NCBI GenBank assembly: GCA_905183005.1
Contig: CAJJDO010000007.1
Span: 893,640-957,639 of the forward strand
DNA: 64,000 bases
Origin: Paramecium pentaurelia
Taxonomy: Eukaryota > Ciliophora > Oligohymenophorea > Peniculida > Parameciidae
Reading direction: 5' to 3'
The position numbers were made by a program, and so were the translations under genes. The notes below the pieces were generated by a model. It ran no database searches. It was not told where the DNA came from and saw nothing but the letters and a program-made list of their open reading frames with translations. Below are positions 1-11,998 of this stretch, piece by piece (within the stretch, counting starts at the first letter, position 1; each line of letters begins with the position of its first letter).

Positions 1-2
1 AT

Positions 3-2272
3 AGAGATGAAATGATAAAACAGTTATAGAATCTACAAGATCCATATGTATTACAACGATAAAGATAATAAGATGTTAAAAGAAAATATGAATAATTGTT
101 AGCATAAGTCAATTTGATTTATGATGAAGATGGAAAAGAACGTCAATATTCAGTTGATTTTCAGAGATTTATTCATTTTTATAAATTTCTGGCTCGTCGA
201 CCAGATAGTGAATAATCCAATTAATCAATAGTCAATAGATTATAATTATGGGTACCAGATACAATTGTGCTGAATGATAGAGAAATACCAAATTATTGGT
301 TATATTCAGATTCAAGAGGTTATGTATTTAGAACAGATACATTTACATCTAAAAATGTAATAAGTAAATTAGCCAATTATACATCACCTGATGAACTTGT
401 AGCAGTTGTTAAAAAATAATAATTTCGCAACATGGAATTAGTAGGTAATGAAATAAAGTTGGTTTGTTGTAGAGATTTATAATCATAAATTAATGTAAAC
501 TTTTCTAATCGTATGGATCTTTGTGTAATTCAGAAATTTGTAAAAAGTAATGGACCTAAAGCATTTATATGTCGTACTATTTGGAGAAAAGATAAAAATC
601 CATATTGTTATATCATAACAAATAAAGAAGATTTCTTTTCATAATCAAATAATCCAAAAACTGAAATGACAAAATATGCTACTAATGTTAATCTATAAAA
701 TTCATGTACTATTGTAAATACTTGTCGTGGTAAATATGTTGATGAAACTGTACCATATGTTAAAAATCTTCTTAATTACATATATATTCATTTACATATA
801 ACATTTAAAGAATTTTCAGCTGATTTTATAAAAGATGAAAGTGGAATTTGGTGGTTTATAAATGTAAAAGGATTCATTATAGATAAAAGTCCAGAAAAGA
901 TTATGTGGAAATCTATTACTCATTATGGAGAAGAAATAAATGAAGAAGGATAACCTATAATTTAAGAACGTATATCAACTCCTAAAGCTAAAGTTGCAGA
1001 TATGTGTTAAAAATAAAAGATTTGTAAATATTGTGAGTAATCTTATCCAGAATAACATTTATAATATAAGATGACTTTAAAAATGATCATTTAAACAGAT
1101 AAACATTTATATTGGAGAGGTAAAACATTTAATTGGATTGACAGATCTGATGTAACTAATCTAGAAGTTAGCAATCTTTATCATGAACATAAAGTTTGTA
1201 AATAATGTTACACTTTATATAAAGAAACAGAATAACTAATTGAATTATAACTACAATTTAATAAATTATTAGGATTACCTAGTGATTATGATACTATGAA
1301 TTAAATGTTAACACTTAAAGCAAATCAAATAAATAATGAAACTGTTAAGACTGGATTAGAGGATTCTAAATAAATATTTAATATATCTGCTACAAAATAA
1401 TTAATACTTAATAATTAATCTATTCCTATGATTCATAATACAGTCATCAAAAATTTGAATAGATTTAGATTTATGATTTTAATTCATTCCATAAGAGATG
1501 TTCCTTAAAATGTTGATTTATCTAAACATTATTATATTGAATGTAATATATTTGATTAGAAATTCAAAATCAAATTAGATTTAATATAAGGTTAATTATT
1601 TGATAAAGGGTATTTCTTAACATTAAATCGTATGCGACTATATTATTTCTTTAGTGATCAACGCAAAGGTTGGGTGGATTATGTAAATCAATTAAAAGTA
1701 CTGCCTATGTATTTATACTAAGACAACACAAGAATTGGTACTTTAGAATTAGAACTTTAAGATTTATTATCTGAACGAGTCATAAGAAGAGAATTTCTTA
1801 AAGTATTTAGTGTAAAAGATTGTTATCCAATTTTAAGTTGGTCATTAAATGTAATTAATGTTCAATAATATAGTTAACATTAGGACTTGTGGATTCTGGA
1901 CCAATTAATGTTACAAGAATTAAATTACAAGATCATTTTGGAATTTCATTACCAAATCCTGATTATTGTACTTGTGAACCTTTACCTGCTGAATGGATGA
2001 CCATATTAAATCAGAAAAAAGATGTTGAATAATCTAGATTTGAAAGATAAATGACTGCTTAAACTTTAAAAAGAGTTTCTACAGCTCATGCTAAATTATA
2101 AAAGAGTAAATTTGATGGTTCTTCATTATAATAAGAAATGGAATCTTTTAATGATTCAACAAAAGAATTATACAGTTAATTAAATTTAAAGAAAGAAATT
2201 TAATTGTATGAAGTAGATGAAGAAGAACGTAAATAAAAGAAAAGAAGACATTTTTAATAGTATGATTTATGA
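3..2272 (+). CDS. Uncharacterised protein with two Cys pairs, 5'-truncated
   Basis: The reading frame is open from the first bases of the window to a TGA at 2270-2272, with Gln as TAA/TAG, so the start lies upstream. One 23-nt intron at 1851-1873 is needed to keep the frame. At least 748 residues are visible. I do not recognise the family. Two CxxC pairs (CKYC near 1023-1034 and CKQC near 1195-1207, with HEHK just before the second) could form a zinc site. The C-terminal ~100 residues are Gln/Lys/Glu-rich and probably helical. The stop lies 21 bp from the convergent stop of the next gene on the opposite strand. Confidence 0.75.
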
Positions 2273-2293
2273 TATAGTATTTTTTGTTAATTA

Positions 2294-2984
2294 TCATAAT
2301 GTTATAATCAAACCCAATTTTTTAAAATCAGCTATTTTCTATTTTACATTTCTAGCATTTATCTTATTTTATGATACTATAATATTTTTAAGATGAATGC
2401 CAATCAATCCATTTTAATATAACTAAAATAATGTTTCAATTCCTTTATCAGTTAAAGAATTCTATGATAAATTCACACTTTAAATATTATCATTTTATGA
2501 TAATGCTAAATTTAAATATATAAATAATATACCCTTAAATAATTATAAGAGTTGATCATCTAATAATTTTGATTTCATTATTTTTACACTTTTAACCTTC
2601 CAATTTTTAATTTCATTTCCTACAATTATTAACATATCTTTTTCTAAATTATTGAATTCTGCCACATCTATTTTCCCCTTTCTTAATTCATCCATATACA
2701 ATTATAATTTCATTGGAACTTATGATTTCTTCCTACAAATTGAAGCTCTATTACTCTCCTAACAAATTTAATTATTTATTTACTATTGGTGATAAAGAGG
2801 GATCACAATTTTCAGTATTTATTTAATTAGTAGGAGTAGCACTCCTATAAACTCTTTTGATTTAATTAATAGGTGGTTCTGCTTCATTTGCAAATGTGGC
2901 ACTTACATCATTTAATAAATCAGTTTCTTCTATTGATTATTACATAGTAAAAGAATTCAATAAATAAGGTGATTATTGAGATTA

Positions 2985-3042
<58 letters not shown>

Positions 3043-4248
3043 GTAATCATTAATTCAGAACCTTCAATTATTTTACAAAAATCTTCAAATTTTAATGCAT
3101 TCCAATTAAATTTAACATTAATATCTAAACCAATTAGTTAATCTCTTTTAGCTATTATCTATTATTAATTTTTCTTTATTTCTCTTATTTAATTAATAAA
3201 TACTCTTACTATTAGAGTTGAAGTCCATTAGTTCTTAAACTATCAGTAAGATTAAGTAATTCCCAATATTTAACTTATTCTGTAAATTATTCAAATGCAC
3301 TTTATGCTTATTTAATCCAAGATTGACATTCCTTTTCTAAATGAATAGTATTATTCCACCAATCACTAAATTTATTAATATTATTTTATGTAACAATCAT
3401 GATTTGAGATACTAACTAACATTAGAATAATATATACTTACAATTTTTTCTTTTTAATCAATTTTATCTCTCAATTCATCAAATTCCTTTTTTAATTTAT
3501 CAATAGCAATTCGTTACATTTCTTAAACTTAAGCTTAGAAATCCTATTCATGTTTATTTCTTGAAATAGATTAGGATTCTTTATGAATTCTTTCAACCAT
3601 TTCTGTAAGTTCTTATGCTTTCATCTCTAAAAGTGAAATAATATCCTCTTCACTATAAATATAATGTCCTTTATGACTTCCAAATAAAGCACAATTTGTA
3701 CAAATCATTGTTTAACATTACAGACATACTACTTCAAGTTGTCTGCGATGAGTTTAACACAATTTACCAGAACTATAAGATGAATAATTTAGAGAACCAA
3801 AACTATCTTCTTAATCTCTAAATCGTTTTAAATTCAATTTTTAAGGTTTTTTAACAGAAGTAGCCAATTCATCCAAAAAATTACTATCAATACTTGTTTC
3901 ATCTGATTGCCATTCTTCAAAAGTTTAATTATTAATTTTTGATTCTAAATTAATTGGACGAAGATTCTTTTATTTTTATAATTAAAGAATTCTCAATAGA
4001 CTCTAATTAAGAGGAAAGTCATCAAGTTTCAATTAATTTTATTTTATTTGTTACAACTAATTTAAAAATAGAAACACTACTTGAGTTAAATCATTTTATA
4101 AATGTATAATCTTATCAGCCTCAATGGACTAGTCTACTATTTGTTATACACATAATTAACAAATTGTATCTCCTGTATTTGGAATCAAACGAGGCCATCT
4201 TATACAAATGTCTAAATCTTATCCACAAATTGAACATAAGAGTTCCAT
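2294..4248 (-). CDS. RING/B-box-like zinc-finger protein with poly-Asn tract
   Basis: About 625 residues. It starts MELLCSICGQD, and a second Cys pair (CQLC) follows about 25 residues later, which suggests an N-terminal RING-like zinc site. Near residues 185-230 there is a B-box pattern: CQTH, then CLQC, CTNC and closing His residues (GSHKGH). A coiled coil follows, then 19 Asn residues encoded by a pure trinucleotide tract, and a C-terminal part with a possible leucine-rich-repeat-like motif (NLSQNSLTDKGIETL). Three introns are needed: 3416-3441 (26 nt), 3184-3209 (26 nt) and 2759-2783 (25 nt). The RING/B-box/coiled-coil order resembles TRIM-type ubiquitin ligases, but the RING is incomplete, so ligase activity is only a possibility. 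Confidence 0.75.
2985..3041. repeat. (ATT)19 microsatellite encoding poly-Asn
   Basis: Nineteen uninterrupted ATT units lie inside the minus-strand B-box gene, in the frame that reads AAT, giving 19 Asn. On the other strand the same repeat could read TAA, that is Gln. Tract length is likely to vary between alleles. Confidence 0.95.
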
Positions 4249-4442
4249 AACGATTTAATTTTAAATTTTATAGAATATTTTTTAATTATTTATTTCTCTG
4301 TTATAATCTCTTTTGTAGTTTTTGTTATGTACACTTTATGTGTTAATCCTATTATATTTGATCTAAAATAGATTGTATATTAAATTATTTTAGATTTCAT
4401 ATATTTGATTTTTTTTACAAGAAATATAAATTTTATTTTCTA

Positions 4443-6844
4443 ATGTAAGACGATCGAGTTAGATACATGTATTAATTTTGTTATATAATAGGAATTCAGT
4501 GTATTCTGAACATAGAAAGGATCTTTCTAAAAACATGGATGTTGTATGTTTTGCTATGGCAGTTGAATTAGATAGATTGGTACAAGAGAACAATTTGCTT
4601 AAAGAGGAAGTCAAGGAAATATCAAATCTTAGAGTTGATCGATTAAATTATGAAAAACAAATTGGAGACTTGATGAATAGATTACAATAATTAATGGCTG
4701 AAAATGATATGCTAAAACGGGATAATGACAAATTGAAAGTCCAACTAAATTAAGCTAATTTAAGAACTCAATAACTTGAGGGATAAGTTTAAGACTTTTA
4801 ATAAGAAATCTTGATAGTATCCAATAAACTAGAGGACATTACAGGAGGAGATGGTGGTAAATTAAATAGTATGATCTCTTATTTTAGATTTTGATATTGA
4901 AGCATTAAAATAAAAAGCAGAGTTATTGGATAGTTTAGCTAAAGATGGACAATCAATGGAGGATTTATCAGATTTATTGGATTAACTTAGAGAGAAAGCA
5001 GAAAAATATGATCATCATTTAGAATTATTAAATGGAAGAGATCTTGAAGATGTTTTAAGTGATCTTGATGAATTAGAAAAGTTAAGGAAATTGGTTAAAG
5101 AACTTTAAGCTAAATTGAGTGATTTATAGAAAGAATTAGATACATTAAGAAAGAAATCAAAAGAATTAGATGATATGAAAAAGAAATTGGGAGATGATCC
5201 TAATAAAGAGGTTGATAAATTAAGAAAATAATAAAAAGATTAAGAAGATCTTAAAAAGAAACTTACTGATGCTTTGAAAGAGATTGAATAATTAAAGAAA
5301 TTATTGAATGATAAAAATGCTGAATGCAATAAATTAGGTTAATAAGTTACTTAACTTACTTAAGATAATTAAGTTAAAGATCAAAGAATTTAGGAATTAG
5401 AAAGATATGCTTAATAATATTAAGAATTATAAATAAAAGTGAATAAATTAGAATAAGAATTAGATAATCTATAAAGATAATTAAGAGATAAGAACCAATA
5501 ATTAGAAGATAAGACTAGATTAATTGATACATTAAATAGAGAAATATAATAATTGAAAGCTGAATTATAAAGATTAAAAGATTAGATTGCAAATTTAGAG
5601 AGAGAAAAATAATAATTATTGTAACAATTACAATAAATGCAAAATTAACTTAATTAATTATAAGATTAATTAAGAAATTCTTAAGCATAATTACAATAAT
5701 TAAATTCAATAGCAAATTAAAATGATGATGAAAAGGAGAAATATGAATAAGAAATAGATGAATTAAAAAATGAAATTGATTCACTAAAAGAATAAATTGA
5801 AGAATTAAATGATGAAATAGCAAAATTAAAAAGAAAGATTTCAGAATAAGATGATTAAATTGATTCATAAACTAAAACTATATCTAATAAAATTTCAAGA
5901 ATTAAAGAATTAGAAGATCTATTGAATCAAAAAGAAAAGGCTATTAAAGAATAAGAAATTAAAATTAAAAAATTACCTGGTTCAAGTGTTGTCGTTGGTG
6001 GTGGAAGAGGAGGTTAATCAGGATAACCAGGATAACCAGGATAAGGTGGTTCTGATGTTATCAACAAATCCTTTAATAATTAATTATAAGGAGGAACAGG
6101 ATAATCAAGTAGTTTTGGAACTAAAGGTGGTCTTGGATAAGGTGATGAATCTTAAAGTACAGTATTGTTGAGTCAATATTAAGATGTTTTATTAGCTTAT
6201 CTTTTGATTGCAGCTGAAAATGAAAGAATTAATGAAGCCTTAAAAAATACAGTTTAAGAATATGAATAAGTATTAGTTGATTTAAGAAATGCTGAAGGAG
6301 AGATATCATATTTAAAGAAATCTATATCAGATTTGTAAGCTTAAATTAATGATGTAAATAATTCTTTTATATTTAGCTTCGATTCTAATTGGATGAAGCA
6401 AGAAGAAAGGCTATGAATACTGATGAATTAGAAAAATTAAGAAGATAAATAACAGATTATGAAAATAAAATAGCTTTATTATCAATGGAATTATCAAGAT
6501 AGAAAAATGTATCTTCTTCAGGAATATAAGTAATGTCTTAATAATTAATTTCTTAATAAAATACATATGGATATGAGGATAAATAGATGAATTTTGATTA
6601 ATAATAATTAAAATCATCAAAAGGATCACAACGAAATTTAAATATCAATGGTGATGATGAATCTTGGAGATTAAAGAAAATCATTGAAGATTAATTATGT
6701 TTGATTGTCCTTATGTCAGCTGAACTTGAAACCTTAAGATCATAAGAGTAATCTAATTAAAGATTAAGTTAATCAGGAATTCAAAGATCTACAATCTAAA
6801 CTAGTTAAGTTTAAGTAGGATATGGTAAAAGCACAATATATTGA
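4443..6844 (+). CDS. Long coiled-coil protein
   Basis: About 778 residues, starting MQDDRVRY at 4443, 194 bp from the divergent start of the B-box gene. Three introns restore the frame: 4469-4491 (23 nt), 4869-4887 (19 nt, the shortest in the window) and 6354-6376 (23 nt). Heptad-like Leu/Lys/Glu/Gln sequence runs from about residue 40 to 470. It is broken by a Gly-rich hinge (VVVGGGRGGQSGQPGQPGQ) and then resumes. This is typical of cytoskeletal or basal-body-associated fibrous proteins, but no specific family is recognisable. The three hydrophilic fragments visible in the standard code belong to this single gene. Confidence 0.8.
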
Positions 6845-6927
6845 ATAATCATATAGTAAAACATTAATAAATTATAAGAATTAAAAATTATAATTGATAT
6901 TCATTATTTATATATATATATATACTA

Positions 6928-8042
6928 TCATTTCTTTGAAGATGAATATAGGCTCTATGATGATTATCTTTAATAAAAGGGATAGATCCTATCAGTACTA
7001 GATAAACTATTAAATTAATTATTTAATTCTTCTTGTTTTTTGCTTTAATCTAAATAATGATATTTCTATAATTATTGTGATTTTTCTTCCTTCATAAATG
7101 TATAATCATAAAGTGTCTTATTGGATGAATGTTCAGTCTTTATTCTTTCATAATTGTATGGGGAAGCTTTCTCTTGTAATTACTTTGGTTATTTAAGAAT
7201 CTCTAAATGAGATAAATACATATGTTGAGGAGGAACTTTTTTGTAATCTTATTAAATCTATTAAACTTATTATTATTGTTTCTATAATTGTGTTTATGAT
7301 TTCTCTAGTATGGATTATTTTTGTTACTATAATGAAGACTTTTAGATGTAGTCATTTAAATCATAATCATATGAAGCTAATAGTTGAATAATTAGATTTA
7401 TTACTTTTATGTTTCACTTCTTTAAATTCCAAATTTTATTGAATGTAATTTCTAATAGTTTTTAGTTCTGGAGATGCATCTTCTTAACATGCTTTTCTAA
7501 GTTTGTCTAAAGCATCAGATAAATTTAAAATTTCTTTACAAATTAAAGAAAACTTCTAAAATTGAGCGGCTTCCATTTTTTATAATTAACCTTAAATGTC
7601 GCTAATGTCTAATTCTTTAACTAAAGAATCTATAGTTGATGAATTATAGTATTTTTTAGATATGTTTGTAATGTGTTCAACTGTTCTATTAAATGGATTA
7701 TAATGCTTCTTGACTTTCTCCTTCAATTCGGTGCATCTCTTTTTCAGTATTTGCATTATGTCAGTTTAAGCAATTTGTATTAATTAATCAAGGGTGTTGT
7801 TGATTCCTTCTGCATTCTGTACATCTTATATTCTTTAAACCAAAGAGTCACTATGATAAAGAGACACATAATCACTTAGTAATCATGGTTTCGAATTCGT
7901 TAATTTAAAGAACTTTTGAATCGTGTTGTTTATGATCCCAAGCACAGGATTTGCAAATTAGTCTTCGATCAGTGCATTCCTTTAAAGTACATACGAATTC
8001 TATGGGGTTTCTGTATTTGCAAACGCATAATCGATGATTCAT
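6928..8042 (-). CDS. B-box-like zinc-finger protein
   Basis: About 353 residues. The N-terminus carries a compact Cys/His cluster (LCVCKY, FVCTLKECTD, ICKSCAWDHKQHD) matching a B-box-like zinc site within residues 5-50. A helical region follows, then a Gln/Ser-rich tail. Two introns: 7851-7875 (25 nt, with an unusual GTG donor) and 7377-7404 (28 nt). The start ATG at 8040-8042 is chosen because the zinc cluster begins five residues later. Only 6 bp separate it from the next start on the other strand. It is the second B-box-like gene on this strand within 6 kb; the two are not obviously duplicates beyond the zinc motif. Confidence 0.75.
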
Positions 8043-8048
8043 TAATAT

Positions 8049-8582
8049 ATGAAAAAGAAATAAGTCAAATCAAAATCTCCAACGCCTGTTAAATAACATC
8101 CTGCTATAGATACTCCAAGATTCAAAGAAAAGGCATCTTAATTGTCTCAAATGCCATAATCCCCTAAAATCTAATTAGACTCAGAGTACTTCTCTTTTGG
8201 TGGAATGGAGCAACACAAAAAGTAATCTAAATCTGTGCATGAATTCAACATCAAAGAAAAGAAACTTAATAATAGCTTTACTAAAGATAAAAAAGTTATC
8301 GACTCTAAACCATCAAAAGTTTAGATCTTTAATAACAACTACCAAATAATTAACATCAATCAAATAGAGAAGAAAGAATCAATTCGTTCCTTATAAAGAT
8401 AATTTCAATAAATTTTAGAGAACCAAGTACCAAAAAAGGCAGCTACTCCTGTAAAATCGAATCCATCAAGCAGTCCTATATAAATTACCACATCTAAAAC
8501 TTCAGCTTTCCCTTCAGCCAATAATTACTTCTAAAGAATCAAAAAACCAGGTTAATCCACTTTGTTAAGGAAAAAGTTTTGA
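8049..8582 (+). CDS. Small basic Ser/Pro/Gln-rich protein (possible N-terminal half)
   Basis: Single frame of 177 residues starting MKKKQVKSKSPTPVK and ending in TGA at 8580-8582. It is basic and low in complexity, with no recognisable domain. The next ORF resumes in the same frame 15 bp later, so the two may be one gene interrupted by a TGA or by an unusual intron. Its ATG is only 6 bp from the divergent start of the B-box gene, so a later Met could be the true start. Confidence 0.5.
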
Positions 8583-8597
8583 TTAATAAATATATAT

Positions 8598-9020
8598 ATG
8601 AATTAAACAAGCCTCTCTCCCAAAGTGCAAAACATTAAATTTGATCAATATTCTTTAAATTTGAAAAGTGTCTCTCGATGTAAAACTGAAATGGGTATAG
8701 TTCATTAAAAACCAATGATCAACTTAAAACAAATTCTTAAGGATCACAAATCATTTAGTAATCACACTCAAATTGAAACAGCTCGAACATATATAGTAGC
8801 TACAGATTCATAAAAAAGATTTCTAATATAAAAACGAGGATCTCGAGTTGTTGCATCAAAACCAAAATATTCAGAAGAATTAGAGAAAATAAAATAAAAA
8901 TTTATTAAAGTAGCTGAAAGTTGGCATCAAAAAGAAGAAAATTATCTAAAAGAACAAACACTTTTGAAGTAAGAAATTGCAAGACTTCATGTGATTATTT
9001 AGCATCTTACAAAAAAATGA
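8598..9020 (+). CDS. Small coiled-coil-tailed protein (possible C-terminal half of the preceding ORF)
   Basis: 140 residues starting MNQTSLSPKVQNIKF, in the same frame as the ORF ending at 8582. The C-terminal ~55 residues form a charged amphipathic helix (EELEKIKQKF... QEIARLHVIIQHLTKK). A GTTTTG...AAG segment at 8576-8611 (36 nt) would join the two ORFs in frame, but it has neither the GTA donor nor the length usual here. No known domain. Confidence 0.5.
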
Positions 9021-9635
9021 AAATCTTCATATCTATTTATTATATTACTAAAACTTAATTTTCAATTTATTTGTTGTCAATCTTCTATTATTCTTCATTC
9101 TAAGTTTATTTAAGTATTCTTTAATATCACTTTACATATTACAATTTATTGTTTTTATTATATATCTCTAATTTTTATTATATTATAGACATGAAATATC
9201 TTATATCAATAATTATACCAGATTTATTTACATTATTTAGTATTTACTTATTAATAAATATGTTTTATACTTAAATCTATTATTAAGATATAATTATTAT
9301 TATATTATATTCTAGAAATCTAAACTAATTAATAAAATTAATTTCTAATATCTTAATGATTTGATCAAAAATATATATATATTTATATTTATATATATGT
9401 TATTGGAATTCTAGCAAAACATTTTTTAATATAATATAAATTCTGTAGATAATGTTATCTATTATGATTTGTTTAATAATAATAATTGCAAAGTTCTAAA
9501 TTAATTTCTTAGTAAATTGTATTTACTTAATGAATCTAACATATATATACTAATTAGAATACTTTTTTATATGTATTAAAATGTTGATCAATAAATTATT
9601 CTTTTGAGTATAAACAATTTAAATTTTATTATTTA
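9021..9635. other. Intergenic, AT-rich, no gene seen
   Basis: About 615 bp of very AT-rich sequence between a 3' end and the next start on the same strand. I see no coding stretch, tRNA shape or repeat array. It should contain the terminator of the upstream gene and the promoter of the downstream one. Confidence 0.6.
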
Positions 9636-11520
9636 ATGGATAAATTTGAGAAGCGTCTTAATTAAGTAAATATGGGAACACCAAAAAATCCTGTTATTCA
9701 ATAATCCACTCTTAAATAAACTGATGCAGCAAAGAGTTATGCTTCTTTTAATGATTTTAATAAGATAGGAGATTAATATGATAATGAAGCTGTTAATTTA
9801 AGATCATAAGTTTAAATATTAGAAGGAAAGCTATAATTTTATGAAAGAGAATTTTAAATCAAAGTAATAATAATATTGTTACAAATTTAAGTAAGCATCT
9901 CTAGAGAAACGAATATAATAATTGATATCTACTTCATCATAACTAACTCAATAGAATACACAACTAAAGTTATAATATTCAGCATTATTGAATGAATATC
10001 AACTTCTTTAAGAGAAATTGATATAATAAGAGAAAGGATAAAAGGAATATGAAGAGAAAGTGAGATTATAACTTGACAGTTTGAATAAATTCTAAGTGGA
10101 AAAAGAACAATTAATATAATATGCAAATAAATGTAGAGAAAGATCTAAATAAAGGAAATTAAAAGTAAAAGATTTGACAACTAAAGTATAAGAGTAATAA
10201 GAATAAGCAAAATAATATGAATTATAATTAGAATAAGTTAACATAGAAAAATAATAGATTTATGATTAATTTCAATAATAAATTATGTTGTTATCAGAAT
10301 AGAATGAAGATTGGTAAATGAAATATGAAGCAATAGTGGAAAATTTCAAGAATCATTTGGCAGATTAAAATGATAGCTAATAAGAAGAACAATTATTAGC
10401 TACTCATACAATATTAGATTAACGAGAAGCTTAAACTGTTTAATAACAATTAGAGAATCTAAGTCTATTAAATAAAGAATTAAACCAATTATTGAGTTAA
10501 TTGAAAAATGCCAATTAAATTAATTCTTAATTATTTGAAATGCCTCAAATAAAGGAATTAGCAGAGATGTTTACAAGAATGATAGATAAATTAATGGAAT
10601 TATAATAAAAAAAAACTTAACTTAAGGAATAACTTAAAGTATACTTATATAAATACAATTATTTTTAGTAAAATTAATTCCATTTATAGCAGTAGGTTTC
10701 AATCAAATCTAGTTCTGGGAATTAGAGTCCAAACATGCATGATGAGAGAACTAAAATGCTCTTTGAATAAAGAATTCTTGAATTAGAGCAGTATGAATGA
10801 TTTAATACTAGATTTTATTAGAAAGATAAGAAACAAGAAAAGGTTCGATCGATTACTCAACCTAAATATAATGATCAAAAACTAAAATTAGTAATGTCAG
10901 TTATATCCTAAATGTTCGAAGAATTTCTAATTTAACAAAGAAATTTGTCTCTAATAAATCAATAATTGAATGAGATGTAATAAGATCTCAGAATTAAACC
11001 AAATAAAAGACTTTTCAAAGTAGTGACTTGGATCATTATAGCTATACATCGTATTAAAAAAATTAAGAATTCTTCATATTATTAATAATTTGTATAATAC
11101 AATAAATTAAGAATAGAAATGCCAATTATAGATTCATTCAATTAAATTTTGGAACTTGTAACAACTTAATAATCTTTAATTGATACATTGTAAAGAGCTA
11201 TTGAACAAAAAGGATCTGATAGGGGAATATAAGAATAAGAAATATAGTAAATGGTTGATTAAGAATTAAGAGAATAATTAATGGCCTTATAAATTGAACT
11301 TGATAATAATAATAAAAAGATGATTGAATATAAACGTAAATCAGAATAAGATATTGAAGAAAGAGATTAAATTATTCTTGAACTATAATAATAGCTATAA
11401 GAAGTTCCTAATGATTACAATTAAGAATTGCTAGAGCATTTGGAGGATTAAAATAATAGAGTCAAAAATATTGAAAATGAATTTAATGTTATACAGGATC
11501 TGGTCAATTCATTGATGTGA
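9636..11520 (+). CDS. Gln-rich coiled-coil protein
   Basis: About 601 residues starting MDKFEKRLNQVNMG. Introns at 9864-9891 (28 nt) and 10791-10811 (21 nt) are required. A third at 10639-10668 (30 nt) is probable but keeps the frame and contains no TGA, so it may be exonic. Nearly the whole protein is heptad-like Gln/Glu/Lys/Leu sequence. A short hydrophobic stretch (FKVVTWIIIAIHRIKKIK, about residues 415-432) may be a buried helix or weak membrane anchor. The family is not recognised; a structural or basal-body role is a guess from composition. Confidence 0.75.
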
Positions 11521-11998
11521 TTATTATTATCATATCCATATTATTAATGTTGGATTTCACTCATATAATTAAGTAAATTTTATTATTTACAAAGAATATT
11601 AATATATTAAATAATTATTTATAATATTATAAGATATTAAAAATATAAATATATATATTTAGATTCAATTCTTTAAATAATCTAATTATTTGATACTAAT
11701 TCAATAGCATTAATCTAATATTCTAAATGATACAATTATATTTGCTAGAGTAAAACTTTGAATATCTTTTTCTAATAGTAACTAAATCAATTATAAATAT
11801 AGGAAGTAAAGAAGTAAATTCAAAATTATTATAATAATTTAAATAAGGTGGATAATATTAGATGTAAATTTATATTATTATATCATCAATAACAACTATT
11901 AAGAAACAAAAGGATTTCTCTTTAGAAATATATCAAATGAATGTTTACATAAAGAGAACTATAAAGAAATTTATATTTTTCATTAATTTTATATTGTA
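11521..11998. other. Intergenic, no gene seen
   Basis: About 478 bp, AT-rich, with no open frame that looks coding on either strand. It presumably carries the promoter of the CFAP46-like gene. Confidence 0.6.

Noticed and set aside
2682..2699. Possible 18-nt GTATAT...AAG intron in the B-box gene
   Set aside because: Its length is a multiple of three, it contains no TGA and the read-through sequence looks normally coding, so an intron is not needed.
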